Of a stretch of DNA of 64,000 nt, positions 1-7,942 are shown piece by piece (the stretch's first letter is position 1; each line of letters begins with the position of its first letter). The position numbers were made by a program, and so were the translations under genes. The stretch covers positions 3,245,494 through 3,309,493 of the forward strand of contig NZ_CP047935.1 in assembly GCF_014279995.1 (NCBI RefSeq). Reading direction: 5' to 3'. The notes beneath the pieces are model-generated. The model worked only from the letters and a program-made list of their open reading frames with translations. It ran no database searches and was not told the DNA's origin. This stretch comes from Synechococcus sp. BIOS-E4-1. Lineage in GTDB: Bacteria; Cyanobacteriota; Cyanobacteriia; PCC-6307; Cyanobiaceae.

Positions 1-744
1 CTGCTGGTGGTTCAGCACGTTGATCATGAGGGTCCTGATCTGATTCGTGAACTCGCGATTCAACGGGGAATGAGCATCCAGACGATCCGTCCAGATCTCG
101 GCGAAGTCCTGCTCGATCCAGCCAGCCTCCCGAACACGATTGCTGTGGTGCTTGGCGGCCCGATGGGGGTGAACGACCGCAATGAGCCACACATGAAGTG
201 GCTTCAACGCGAGCTGGAATGGTTATCGATCTGGCATCAGCAGAAAAAACCCGTGCTGGGAATCTGTCTGGGTGCCCAGCTGCTCGCTGTGGCGGCTGGA
301 GGATCGGTGGGACCACTCGAGGTGGGCGACCCACCACAGGCACTGAAAGAGCTGGGTATTGGCGCCATTCACTGGCTGCGGAATTCCAAAGAAGAACCCC
401 TGCTTGATGGCCTTGATCCAAGTGCACTGGTCCTGCACTGGCACGGCGATCGCATCCGACTACCCCATGACGCCACCTTGCTTGGTTCGTCATTGCACTG
501 CCCCGAACAGGTGTTCAGGATCGGCCGGCATGCCTTTGGCCTCCAGTGTCATCTCGAAATCTCAGGGCCAAACCTGGAGCGATGGATTCAATCCGACGCC
601 GCTTACATCGTTAGCGCGATGGGGAGTAATGGAGCCAATCGACTCCGCAGTGACTGGGAGCAACTCGGCGGATATCTGCAACAGAGTGGAAGCCAGTTGT
701 TCAGCAATATGTTCAATGAGCTACAAAACATCAGCAGCCACTGA
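1..744 (+). CDS. Type 1 glutamine amidotransferase, 5' end cut by window
   Basis: Class I glutamine amidotransferase domain, which hydrolyses glutamine and supplies ammonia to a synthetic reaction in the cytoplasm. Counting from the GTG at base 7, the nucleophile elbow GICLGAQ places Cys at about 87, and GLQCHLEI holds the His182/Glu184 part of the triad. The frame is open to base 1 and the residues before the GTG continue the first beta strand, so the true start is probably a few codons left of the window. It is a free-standing, GMP-synthase-like member whose substrate cannot be read from sequence. It lies upstream of the pirA-like unit and the ATP-grasp cluster; a functional link to either is only inference. 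Confidence 0.8.
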   Translation: MLVVQHVDHEGPDLIRELAIQRGMSIQTIRPDLGEVLLDPASLPNTIAVVLGGPMGVNDRNEPHMKWLQRELEWLSIWHQQKKPVLGICLGAQLLAVAAGGSVGPLEVGDPPQALKELGIGAIHWLRNSKEEPLLDGLDPSALVLHWHGDRIRLPHDATLLGSSLHCPEQVFRIGRHAFGLQCHLEISGPNLERWIQSDAAYIVSAMGSNGANRLRSDWEQLGGYLQQSGSQLFSNMFNELQNISSH

Positions 745-813
745 ATCCAAAACCTTTCGAAACTGGTATCAACACGAACACCAGAGCAACAAACCAATCA
801 ATCACAATCATCT

Positions 814-827
814 GTAGTCACAGCTAC
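814..827 (+). promoter_or_regulatory. NtcA box, perfect GTA-N8-TAC
   Basis: The sequence GTAgtcacagcTAC matches the cyanobacterial nitrogen regulator NtcA consensus GTA-N8-TAC at all six fixed positions. It ends four bases before the riboswitch-like RNA and 84 bases before the pirA-like ATG. Activating NtcA sites normally lie about 22 bases upstream of the -10 box, but that would put the -10 inside the RNA structure. The position therefore fits repression by NtcA over the core promoter, as is known for the gif genes. The repression reading is inference. Confidence 0.7.
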
Positions 828-830
828 ACA

Positions 831-892
831 TCGTTCACTTCATCCTTGAATGAAGCGCAGTACGACTCAGGCCATGGAACGGGGACCTGAGC
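831..892 (+). ncRNA. Glutamine-riboswitch-like leader (glnA/downstream-peptide type)
   Basis: The leader of the pirA-like gene can form a closing helix P1 between CGTTC (832-836) and GAACG (877-881). A six-pair hairpin CTTCAT/ATGAAG (838-843 with 850-855) lies inside it, followed by CGCAGTACG, which resembles the conserved CGGAAGUAGG of the glnA and downstream-peptide RNA families. The 3' GGAACG also matches those families. A competing six-pair stem CTCAGG/CCTGAG (866-871 with 886-891) would exclude P1. Family consensus was recalled, not searched, and some conserved positions differ, so this is a strong candidate rather than a proven riboswitch. Confidence 0.55.
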
Positions 893-911
893 TTGCTTCG
901 GAGAACCGATC

Positions 912-1079
912 ATGAGCGCACTTCTCTATCGCGGTCACACCTACAATCAGCACAAAGATTTTGTAAAAAAGCCAACTGTTCAACTCACCTATCGCAGGCA
1001 GACTTATCGGGCACGTCAGGCAGAGGCTCGCCCGATTGTGGTCGAGCTGAAATATCGGGGTGTAGCTTACAGCCACTGA
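912..1079 (+). CDS. pirA: PirA-like small PII-interacting regulator (DUF4278)
   Basis: Protein of 55 residues with three spaced copies of the DUF4278 signature: LLYRGHTY near the start, LTYRRQTY in the middle and LKYRGVAY at the end. In Synechocystis the DUF4278 protein PirA binds the PII signal protein and limits flux into arginine synthesis. It is made when nitrogen becomes sufficient. The ATG at 912 has CGGAG eight bases upstream. Upstream lie a perfect NtcA box and a glutamine-riboswitch-like RNA, which is the arrangement expected for this role. The PirA name rests on domain, size and leader; other small DUF4278 proteins exist, so orthology is probable but not proven. Confidence 0.65.
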   Translation: MSALLYRGHTYNQHKDFVKKPTVQLTYRRQTYRARQAEARPIVVELKYRGVAYSH

Positions 1080-1116
1080 GCAATCCATTCTTTTGAATGC
1101 GGCCAAATCGAAAGAT

Positions 1117-1140
1117 CTGAGTGGCTAAAACTCAGTTTCT
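1117..1140 (+). terminator. Weak terminator candidate after pirA
   Basis: CTGAGT (1117-1122) pairs with ACTCAG (1130-1135) around a seven-base loop and is followed by TTTCT. The stem is short and the U-tract imperfect, so termination efficiency would be modest. It lies 38 bases past the pirA-like stop codon. Confidence 0.35.
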
Positions 1141-1471
1141 ACTTGGATCAGAGTTGATGTGGTTCAATCGAACATCGGGCAAAGCTGCAAGCAATCCCTT
1201 TCAAGCTCCAGGGAGTCCTCCGGCTGCAAACAGAAAAACCATCCGGTTTCGACTGCCTGGTCATCAGCTCTCTTTTCACTGCAACAGCTGAGAACATTTC
1301 AGCAACGCGTGGTGATCTGCTGATCGAGCTCGTATCAGTGAATTGCGTACCGAGCACTACACAAATTTTGTGATCTTTGGAGATCAGATCACCCTCAACA
1401 AGGATTCGTAGCAACAGTCACAAGACGTGGCTGGAGCGAGCTCTTGGATCAAGTAAACCCGCCTTGAAGGG
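1141..1471. other. Intergenic, no gene recognised
   Basis: About 330 bases between the terminator candidate and the ATP-grasp gene. Open frames here on both strands look like chance frames with no recognisable motif. The promoter of the downstream three-gene cluster should lie in this stretch, but no convincing -35/-10 pair or NtcA box was seen. Confidence 0.5.
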
Positions 1472-2947
1472 ATGTTCACCGACTACAGACCATCGGTCGG
1501 CTACGACGAATATTTCTGCAGTGGTACAGCCTGTCCCCGTAAGAATCTGGCCCCCCTGCTCAGTTCACTGGGACAGATTGGCCTGCCGGAACTGAAACGC
1601 AACCATGCCTCTGCAAGCAACTTGCTACGCCGGCTTGGAGCCACCTTTCGCCTCAATGACTCTGGCCAGGAGGGTAGCGAACGGATTCTTCCATTCGATC
1701 CCCTGCCTCGACTGATTGCCCTTAGCGAATGGAAGGCCCTGGAGCAGGGACTGCTGCAACGATTGGAGGCCATCGACTGCTTCCTCGCCGACGTCTATGG
1801 CTCTCAGCTGATCATTCGTGACGGCGTCATCGACCGTGAGGACGTGGAGAGTTCATCAGGCTGGCTCCCCCAGATGCAGGGCATTGAACTGCCGTTCAAT
1901 CGTTGGTGCCACATCTCAGGCCTGGACCTGATTCGCGATGGCGACGGCCACTGGCGTGTACTGGAAGACAACCTGCGCTGTCCGTCAGGCGTTGCCTACT
2001 TCCTCGAAAACAGACGGGTCATGAAACGCCTTTTCCCCAGCCTGTTCGAGGGGCGCACCGTCAAACCCATTGACGATTACCCGTCCCACCTGTTTCGAAC
2101 CCTCCAGGACCTGGCTCCCTGGAGCGATTCACCACAGGTTGTGATCCTGACTCCAGGGGTTTTGAACAGTGCTTACTTCGAGCACAGCTACCTGGCCCAG
2201 CAAATGGGCATCCCATTAGTCGAAGGAAGGGATCTGATCTGCGAGGACAATAGTGTTTGGATGCGCAGCACGAACGGTCGCACGCGAGTGGATGTGATCT
2301 ATCGCCGCATCGACGACGACTTCCTCGATCCAACCGTTTTTCGCAAAGACTCCATGCTGGGAGTCTCCGGCCTCATGGATGTGCTGCGTCAGGGCAGGCT
2401 CTCCATCGCCAATGCGCCGGGAACAGGAGTTGCCGATGACAAGCTCATCTATGCCCATGTGCCGGCAATGATTCGCTACTACCTCGGTGAGGAGCCAGTC
2501 ATCGAGAACGTTCACACCTATCTGTGCGCACGGTCAGAGGATCGCCAGTTCGTCCTCGACAACCTTGAACAGCTAGTGGTGAAATCCGTTGCCGAAGCAG
2601 GGGGCTACGGGATGCTGATCGGACCGCAGGCAAGCCGCTCAGAATTGGCCGACTTCGATTCGAAGATCAGGGAGAATCCACGCAACTTCATCGCCCAGCC
2701 AACGCTTCAGCTCTCCACCGTGCCATCGCTCAGCGAGGGGGAGCTTTACCCATGTCATGTGGATCTTCGCCCTTACGTGCTGCGTGGAAAAAGCAATTGG
2801 GTCAGCCCAGGTGGACTCACCCGTGTTGCCCTAAAGCGAGGTTCTCTAGTGGTGAATTCCTCCCAGGGTGGCGGCTGCAAGGACACCTGGATTCTGGATG
2901 AACAGCGGGTCACAACGGAGCAGAAAAGGGAGGCCGCCCTGTGCTGA
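1472..2947 (+). CDS. Circularly permuted ATP-grasp ligase (DUF404/DUF407)
   Basis: A 491-residue member of the circularly permuted ATP-grasp family, usually annotated DUF404 plus DUF407. Family landmarks include LFDPLPR-type text near residue 75 (here ILPFDPLPRLIALSEW), a DVYG segment, the EDNLRCPSG stretch, RVDVIYRRIDDDFLDP, and VKSVAEAGGYGMLIGP near the ATP-binding core. Such proteins are predicted to form peptide or isopeptide bonds using ATP. It opens a compact cluster: its last seven bases overlap the alpha-E gene, and a transglutaminase follows. The same trio recurs in many bacteria and has been proposed to make and trim a small peptide or protein tag. The substrate is unknown. Confidence 0.85.
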   Translation: MFTDYRPSVGYDEYFCSGTACPRKNLAPLLSSLGQIGLPELKRNHASASNLLRRLGATFRLNDSGQEGSERILPFDPLPRLIALSEWKALEQGLLQRLEAIDCFLADVYGSQLIIRDGVIDREDVESSSGWLPQMQGIELPFNRWCHISGLDLIRDGDGHWRVLEDNLRCPSGVAYFLENRRVMKRLFPSLFEGRTVKPIDDYPSHLFRTLQDLAPWSDSPQVVILTPGVLNSAYFEHSYLAQQMGIPLVEGRDLICEDNSVWMRSTNGRTRVDVIYRRIDDDFLDPTVFRKDSMLGVSGLMDVLRQGRLSIANAPGTGVADDKLIYAHVPAMIRYYLGEEPVIENVHTYLCARSEDRQFVLDNLEQLVVKSVAEAGGYGMLIGPQASRSELADFDSKIRENPRNFIAQPTLQLSTVPSLSEGELYPCHVDLRPYVLRGKSNWVSPGGLTRVALKRGSLVVNSSQGGGCKDTWILDEQRVTTEQKREAALC

Positions 2948-3936
2948 GCCGGGTCGCCGACTCCCTCTACTGGATCAATCGCTATCTGGAACGAGCAGAA
3001 AACATCTCGCGCTTTCTCGAGGTCAGCGAAGCGATGGCTCTCGACTGCCCTCCAGGCAGTGCCGAACCGTGGCTGCCTTTGGTGGATGCCACCGGCGACC
3101 GCCGCAGTTTCGACAAGGCTTATCCATCTGGATCATCCAAAGATGTCATCCACTTCCTGCTCCTGGATCAGGACAACCGCAACAGCATTGTGAGCTGCAT
3201 CGCGATGGCTCGCGAGAACGCACGGCAGATCCGCGACGTCATCACCACGGAGATGTGGGAGCAGATCAATGATCTTCACTGGAGCCTGCAGAAAGGCGAA
3301 ACGATCTGGGAGGAACCACCTCAGGAACAATTGAGGATCATCCGACGAGGCTGCCAGATCTTTTATGGCATCACTGATGCCACGCTCAGTCGCGATCTGA
3401 GCTGGTTATTCAGCCAGCTGGGACGACTCATGGAACGAGCGGATAAAACCTCTCGGATCCTCGATGTGAAGTACTTCCTGCTGTTGCCGATTCCCGAAGA
3501 GATCGGAGGAGTGCTCGACGAGCTGCAATGGATCACCCTGCTACGCACCGCCGGGGCTTATCAGATGTACAGACAAAGTATGCAGAAGGGAATCACACCA
3601 ACATCCGTCGCCCAATTCCTGCTGCTCGATCCGATCTTTCCGCGATCGGTCCGGTTCTGCCTGCAAGGAATCAGCGACACGTTGCAACAGATCCAAACCC
3701 AACCGGTCTTGAAACAACCGGATGACCTGGATTGTTTGCGTGGTCAACTGCTTGCCCGCTGGAGCTACGTCCGAATCGACAACCTCATCGAAAACGGTCT
3801 TCACGAAGCGATCGATCAACTGCAGCAGGACCTCAATCGGCTCCATGGCCTCATCGAAAAGCGCTATTTCATGAGCACTGACTTTCCTCGCACATCATCT
3901 GAATCGGCATGCGCGCTTTCATCATTCACCGCTTGA
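2941..3936 (+). CDS. Alpha-E domain protein (DUF403)
   Basis: A 331-residue, largely helical protein. Its opening LSRVADSLYWINRYLERAEN is the hallmark of the alpha-E (DUF403) family. Repeated acidic and arginine-containing helices follow, for example NARQIRDVITTEMWEQIND and LMERADKTSRILDVKYF. The start is GTG at 2941, overlapping the ATP-grasp gene by seven bases, and the 3' end overlaps the transglutaminase start by 28 bases, so the three are surely one transcript. The biochemical role of alpha-E proteins is unproven. Constant pairing with the permuted ATP-grasp ligase suggests a partner or second catalytic step in peptide ligation. Confidence 0.85.
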   Translation: MLSRVADSLYWINRYLERAENISRFLEVSEAMALDCPPGSAEPWLPLVDATGDRRSFDKAYPSGSSKDVIHFLLLDQDNRNSIVSCIAMARENARQIRDVITTEMWEQINDLHWSLQKGETIWEEPPQEQLRIIRRGCQIFYGITDATLSRDLSWLFSQLGRLMERADKTSRILDVKYFLLLPIPEEIGGVLDELQWITLLRTAGAYQMYRQSMQKGITPTSVAQFLLLDPIFPRSVRFCLQGISDTLQQIQTQPVLKQPDDLDCLRGQLLARWSYVRIDNLIENGLHEAIDQLQQDLNRLHGLIEKRYFMSTDFPRTSSESACALSSFTA

Positions 3937-4802
3937 GCTATCGCTACGAGGCGCCAGTTAATCTCGGCGATCACAGGCTTTGCCTCAAGCCCCGGGGGCA
4001 GGGTTTCCAGACATTGCTGCACCATGAACTCATCGTTTTGCCTGAGCCCCATCTGCAACGTGAGGTGCTCACTGCCAGTGGCGATGAGGTCCAGCGACTC
4101 AACTTTGTCGGCAGCACCAATCAGTTGTGTTTCGAAGCCCGAAGCCAGGTGCAGACACGCCCTGCTCCATCTCTGGAACTCTGCTTTAACGACCTCGAGC
4201 CACCGCTGCCCTATCCCCGTGGCCAGCTGAATGTTGACCTGCTGGGAGCGCTGGAGGGCTGGCTGCCCAATGGCCAGCACGAACCCTCTGCCATTGACCT
4301 GACCCAGGAGGCACTGATGGGTAGCAACCAGCAAATGCTGGCCTTTCTCAACCATTTGCTGGAGCTGATTCAGGAGCGGGTGATGTATACACAACGGCAC
4401 GTTGGTCCGGCATGGACGGCAGGCCGCACACTTCGGGAACGAATCGGTTCTTGCCGTGATCTGGCGATGTTGATGGTGGCCTGCTGTCGCGTTGCGGGAC
4501 TGCCGGCTCGCTTCGTAAGCGGTTATCAGATTCAGCAACCGGCACCGGAGAAGTACGACCTGCATGCCTGGGCTGAGGTCTACCTTCCAGGAGCAGGGTG
4601 GCGAGGATTCGACCCAAGCGCCGGTCACGAGGTCAACGAGCGCTATGTGGTCTTGGCCACATCGTCGAAGCCCGAGCTCACGGCAGCAGTGAGTGGAACA
4701 TTCAGTGGTCCACCTAACACCGACAGCGAACTCAGCTGGACGATCAACGTCGAGGAAGAGACCAGCGAAACGACTTCGCAGTCCTTGATTCAGGCAGCTT
4801 GA
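3909..4802 (+). CDS. Transglutaminase-like cysteine peptidase family protein
   Basis: A 297-residue protein with the bacterial transglutaminase N-terminal domain followed by a transglutaminase/protease core. The catalytic triad is visible: Cys182 in IGSCRDLAMLM, His219 in YDLHAWAEVYLP and Asp235 in WRGFDPSAGH. No signal peptide is seen, so it is probably cytoplasmic. It is the last gene of the ATP-grasp/alpha-E cluster and starts inside the alpha-E gene. Members are predicted to hydrolyse or transfer amide bonds, possibly reversing the ATP-grasp product. Its 3' end overlaps the convergent cupin-like gene by 13 bases. Confidence 0.85.
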   Translation: MRAFIIHRLSYRYEAPVNLGDHRLCLKPRGQGFQTLLHHELIVLPEPHLQREVLTASGDEVQRLNFVGSTNQLCFEARSQVQTRPAPSLELCFNDLEPPLPYPRGQLNVDLLGALEGWLPNGQHEPSAIDLTQEALMGSNQQMLAFLNHLLELIQERVMYTQRHVGPAWTAGRTLRERIGSCRDLAMLMVACCRVAGLPARFVSGYQIQQPAPEKYDLHAWAEVYLPGAGWRGFDPSAGHEVNERYVVLATSSKPELTAAVSGTFSGPPNTDSELSWTINVEEETSETTSQSLIQAA

Positions 4803-5287
4803 GGCAAGGGCATGACCCCATGCAGCTGCGGTTTCGGAGCCGAAGTCGTCGTTGCGTCCATCAGCGAAGGAATCCGTGCACTGTTGTACACGCGGAATTC
4901 CTGCACCAGAGACACTCCTGGCTTTCGAACAGCCTGGTTCAACACCACAGAGCCCTCCTGATCGGAGATGGATCGGTGAAACGTCCTCGGCGGGATACGC
5001 AGGATGTCACCACCGCTATCAAGCCGGACGATATGAAAAGGCTGATCCCAGGCAAGATTGACCAGATAAAAGGTTCGTCCTCCACTGGCAGCCAAAAGAT
5101 TGTCTTCCTGATTGGGATGCATATAAAACTGCCAGGCTCCCGTCTCCCGGTCATCCGGGGGACTCACTGCAGGGCCTGAGTGAATGACCAGATCGCGGGC
5201 ATTGGACGTCTCGACCGTCACGTCAAAAAAACGCACGGATGGCGTATCGCGAAACCGCTCGAAGGACAACAGTTCGAACATCACCAA
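4790..5287 (-). CDS. Cupin-like conserved cyanobacterial protein
   Basis: A 165-residue soluble protein without signal peptide. The central part, including TGAWQFYMHPNQEDNLLAASGGRTFYLV and the following GDILRIPPRTFHRS, looks like a small double-stranded beta helix with an HxxxxD/E-type metal or ligand pocket, so cupin-like is the best fold guess. No enzyme family is recognised. It converges on the transglutaminase with a 13-base overlap. Its 5' end abuts the moaA duplication scar, and the few bases around its start codon are repeated downstream of intact moaA. Before the island formed it was therefore probably the immediate downstream neighbour of moaA. Confidence 0.6.
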   Translation of the reverse strand: MVMFELLSFERFRDTPSVRFFDVTVETSNARDLVIHSGPAVSPPDDRETGAWQFYMHPNQEDNLLAASGGRTFYLVNLAWDQPFHIVRLDSGGDILRIPPRTFHRSISDQEGSVVLNQAVRKPGVSLVQEFRVYNSARIPSLMDATTTSAPKPQLHGVMPLPQAA

Positions 5288-5735
5288 TGGGCCTGATCCC
5301 GGCCCGAACTCTGCACTCTTCTAGCGAGCTATCTCTGCTTAAACGGTGGCGTCGATAACGGTTCAACCACCCAGATCCGCCATCTCTGCATGAGCTGCGC
5401 TCCCGGAAGCCGACCGGCCCTCTTCGCTGTACTGGTCAAGCCTCTGTTGCCCGAGAGAGCTGATTGTTGGCTCCAGCTCGGCGTCACTGATCAAAGCCGG
5501 TTTCAGATCTGTTCCACGGGATGTAAACAGACAAATGAAGGCTTGCCCATCAGCGGTGATGTGCAGGCGGTTACCGTCTCCGCAGAACGACTCACTGATT
5601 GAGGCGATCACACCGATGCCTGCAGCACCGACATCACAAAAAAATCAACTCATCGTCGTTGACGAACCGTTGAGCAGCTTACGGATAGATCCCAAAGAGG
5701 TGCTGCAGCCTTCTGAAAGCCTTGCGATGTGAGGC
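5277..5735 (-). pseudogene. moaA: Decayed duplicate of moaA 3' end plus moaA/mobA scraps
   Basis: This stretch is a degenerate direct repeat of the intact moaA locus. Bases 5277-5640 align with 9006-9360: the moaA downstream spacer, the stop region and the last 82 codons. The residual reading frame at 5363-5611 matches MoaA at about 66 of 82 residues by eye, but the cluster-binding CGDC is now CGDG. Shorter pieces then match inner moaA (5641-5662 with 9556-9578) and inner mobA (about 5680-5708 with 10290-10317), with the DNA between them deleted. The copy cannot encode MoaA. It shows that at least moaA to mid-mobA was once duplicated on the far side of the 5.7-9.0 kb insert. Confidence 0.85.
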
Positions 5736-6050
5736 TCCGCAGTAAAGCAGAACTTCAACACCGATCAAAGAAGTGATGGAGGACGGTAAAGCGGCTAACC
5801 TGTCAAAATCTTTCGATCTTAGAATTGATCGACAACTACAGCACTAACGGCAAAAAGCAAGAATGATCTGAACAACCGAAAGAAAGAAAGAAAGAAAGAT
5901 GGATGACAGAAAGGCGGCCATAAAAAATACAGACTTACTCAATGCATCAAAGAACAGATATTGTCAAATCAACCAGAAACATCCGGCGGCTGATGTCAGG
6001 GTCATTAACCAGCCAATGGAAGTTGTTGAATCATTCAATTCATAATGGCG
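5736..6050. other. AT-rich spacer, no gene
   Basis: About 315 bases between the moaA/mobA scar and the glycosyltransferase 3' end. Base composition is visibly AT-richer than the flanking genes. Apart from the tetranucleotide tract listed separately, nothing coding or regulatory was recognised. Confidence 0.5.
5878..5899. repeat. GAAA tetranucleotide tract
   Basis: Five and a half tandem copies of GAAA. Such simple repeats are uncommon in compact marine Synechococcus chromosomes and can vary in copy number by slippage. It lies in the non-coding part of the insert, about 150 bases from the glycosyltransferase stop codon, so it is not an obvious phase-variation switch for a coding frame. Confidence 0.8.
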
Positions 6051-7808
6051 TCATGAGGGAATTGATAGAAGTCCATACTTACAAAGCCAACTAAGCGTCA
6101 GCAAAACGTGTTCACTGCGCGATGGCAGAAACAGATCCTTCAATTCACGAACAGAACAACAGGTCTTACGATGCAAATGTGATCTCAGGAGCATCAGCTC
6201 TTGCTGATTTAAACGAAAACTAGGGTAAACGCTGTTGAGCTTCACATCCTGAAGCTGATCCCAAACGAATAACCACTGATCGGGTTCAACACGACATTGA
6301 ACAAAATCATCATCACCAAGACTGGAAGAAGCGAACGCCAGGAAGTCGACAAATGGATTTCCACGGGAAGGATGAACTCTGGCAGGCCTGGACTCTGAAT
6401 GAGCATGTTCGAGCTGATAATGTTGACGATATGCGTCAAGCTCTGAGAACAATTCTCTATATTGACTAACAACCACAGGCCAGGAAAAAGTTGTTTCGAC
6501 CCTGGCACGACCGGCTTCCCCCATCTTTTTACGCAAGGATGGTGATTCAATAAGAGAAAGAAGCGCACGAGAAGCAAGCTTCACATCGACAGAAGTGTGC
6601 TGCGCTAAAGAACCAACATAATCTTGATATGCCATGAGCTCAAGCGCATGACTGTTTGCCAGTAACACACCCAGATCCTGCAAATCTGGAAACAACGTAG
6701 GAATGAGAAAACCATCAACTCCATCACGAATTGTCATCCGGTAGCCATCCCAGTCGCTGGCAACAACTGGCAATCCTGAAGCCATCGCCTCAAGGGGAGT
6801 TAAACCGAAAGTCTCCTGAATATTATCAACTAGAGACAAAAAGATATCAGCAAGATTCCAGGCAGCAGAAACCACTTTTGGCTGATTACCATCAAGAAAT
6901 GATACTTTTACATTGGGTGCTAATTTTTGAGCAGCCTCTAAATAAAGACTGTAGTCACTATCACCTCGAGGAAACCATCCAACCATCAAGAAATGCACAG
7001 TCTTAGATGTCTGCGATGCTGCTTGTTCAAGGGCAAGAAACATACTCTGAGGAAATGCCTTTTCGAAAAAAGAAAGCCTTCCAACCCACAACACAACAAT
7101 ATCGTCGGATTCAACCTGCAATTTTGATCTGAACAGAGAAGCAAACTCGAGCGACACACCTGAAGAACGTTCGGGAAGATCAACGGCCAGAGGAATCAAT
7201 GGCAACTGAGGACGTTGAATGCAACGACCTCCAAACCGCTCAAGAACATATTCCTCATAGGCATCAAAAAGACGCCCAACATTGTCCTGCACTGCAGGTG
7301 ATGTGCAGATCAAGGCATCCCATGACTGAACAGGCGCAAACAACGACTGACCAATACGCTCGCGTATCTGAGCTGGTGCAACCGTATGAATTAAGCCTGC
7401 AAGACTAAAATCTGAATCCGAACATTGAGATCGTCTCAACCAGGCAAGCTCACTGAGATAAGGTTGACCGCGAAGCAAAATTCCCGATGATTTAAGCGCT
7501 TCGATCTCACTGGTTGGCACCGAGAGAATATCAGTACTCTCGAGATCACGAGCATACAAATCCTCACGAAGATCATCCGAAGAAACATTAATCTGGTTAA
7601 GGATATGAACTTTTTCGAAATCTCCCCAGCGCACCAAAGCTCGATACAAGGCTGCGTTGGCGATATCCTTACCAAAAGGATTATTGACATCCACCAAGCG
7701 CCCTGGAGGATGAAAAATGGCTACATGATTCAACGACAAAGGACCCTTTGGAAGCTTTACTTTAATGTAATTATGCTTGATCAGCACCAGATCGGCCACA
7801 CTGAGCAA
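6051..7808 (-). CDS. GT4-type glycosyltransferase
   Basis: A 585-residue protein with a GT-B fold core of the glycosyltransferase family 4 type. The C-terminal Rossmann half carries VLWVGRLSFFEKAFP, then NIQETFGLTPLEAMASGLPVVASDWDG and RDGVDGFLIP. This is the family's E-x7-E donor-sugar motif. A roughly 140-residue C-terminal extension follows the catalytic part, rich in leucine and without recognised motifs. Substrates are not deducible; cell-surface polysaccharide or glycoprotein decoration is typical. It is transcribed away from the DUF5672 gene. Codon use and composition are AT-richer than the neighbours, in keeping with acquisition by transfer. Confidence 0.8.
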   Translation of the reverse strand: MLSVADLVLIKHNYIKVKLPKGPLSLNHVAIFHPPGRLVDVNNPFGKDIANAALYRALVRWGDFEKVHILNQINVSSDDLREDLYARDLESTDILSVPTSEIEALKSSGILLRGQPYLSELAWLRRSQCSDSDFSLAGLIHTVAPAQIRERIGQSLFAPVQSWDALICTSPAVQDNVGRLFDAYEEYVLERFGGRCIQRPQLPLIPLAVDLPERSSGVSLEFASLFRSKLQVESDDIVVLWVGRLSFFEKAFPQSMFLALEQAASQTSKTVHFLMVGWFPRGDSDYSLYLEAAQKLAPNVKVSFLDGNQPKVVSAAWNLADIFLSLVDNIQETFGLTPLEAMASGLPVVASDWDGYRMTIRDGVDGFLIPTLFPDLQDLGVLLANSHALELMAYQDYVGSLAQHTSVDVKLASRALLSLIESPSLRKKMGEAGRARVETTFSWPVVVSQYRELFSELDAYRQHYQLEHAHSESRPARVHPSRGNPFVDFLAFASSSLGDDDFVQCRVEPDQWLFVWDQLQDVKLNSVYPSFRLNQQELMLLRSHLHRKTCCSVRELKDLFLPSRSEHVLLTLSWLCKYGLLSIPS

Positions 7809-7942
7809 CCTTGCAACATTTTTAAATCGAACCCCACTACACCCTGAGATCTGATCAAGTCAAACAATCAGCGCGCAAGGAGAATATCTTTTTGATCCAA
7901 GCTAAACTTGATTAAAAGTCCACGTCAACTCCAAGATTCACC

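Noticed and set aside
1148-1414. 88-codon minus-strand frame upstream of the ATP-grasp gene
   Set aside because: No family resemblance, no ribosome binding site, poor composition.
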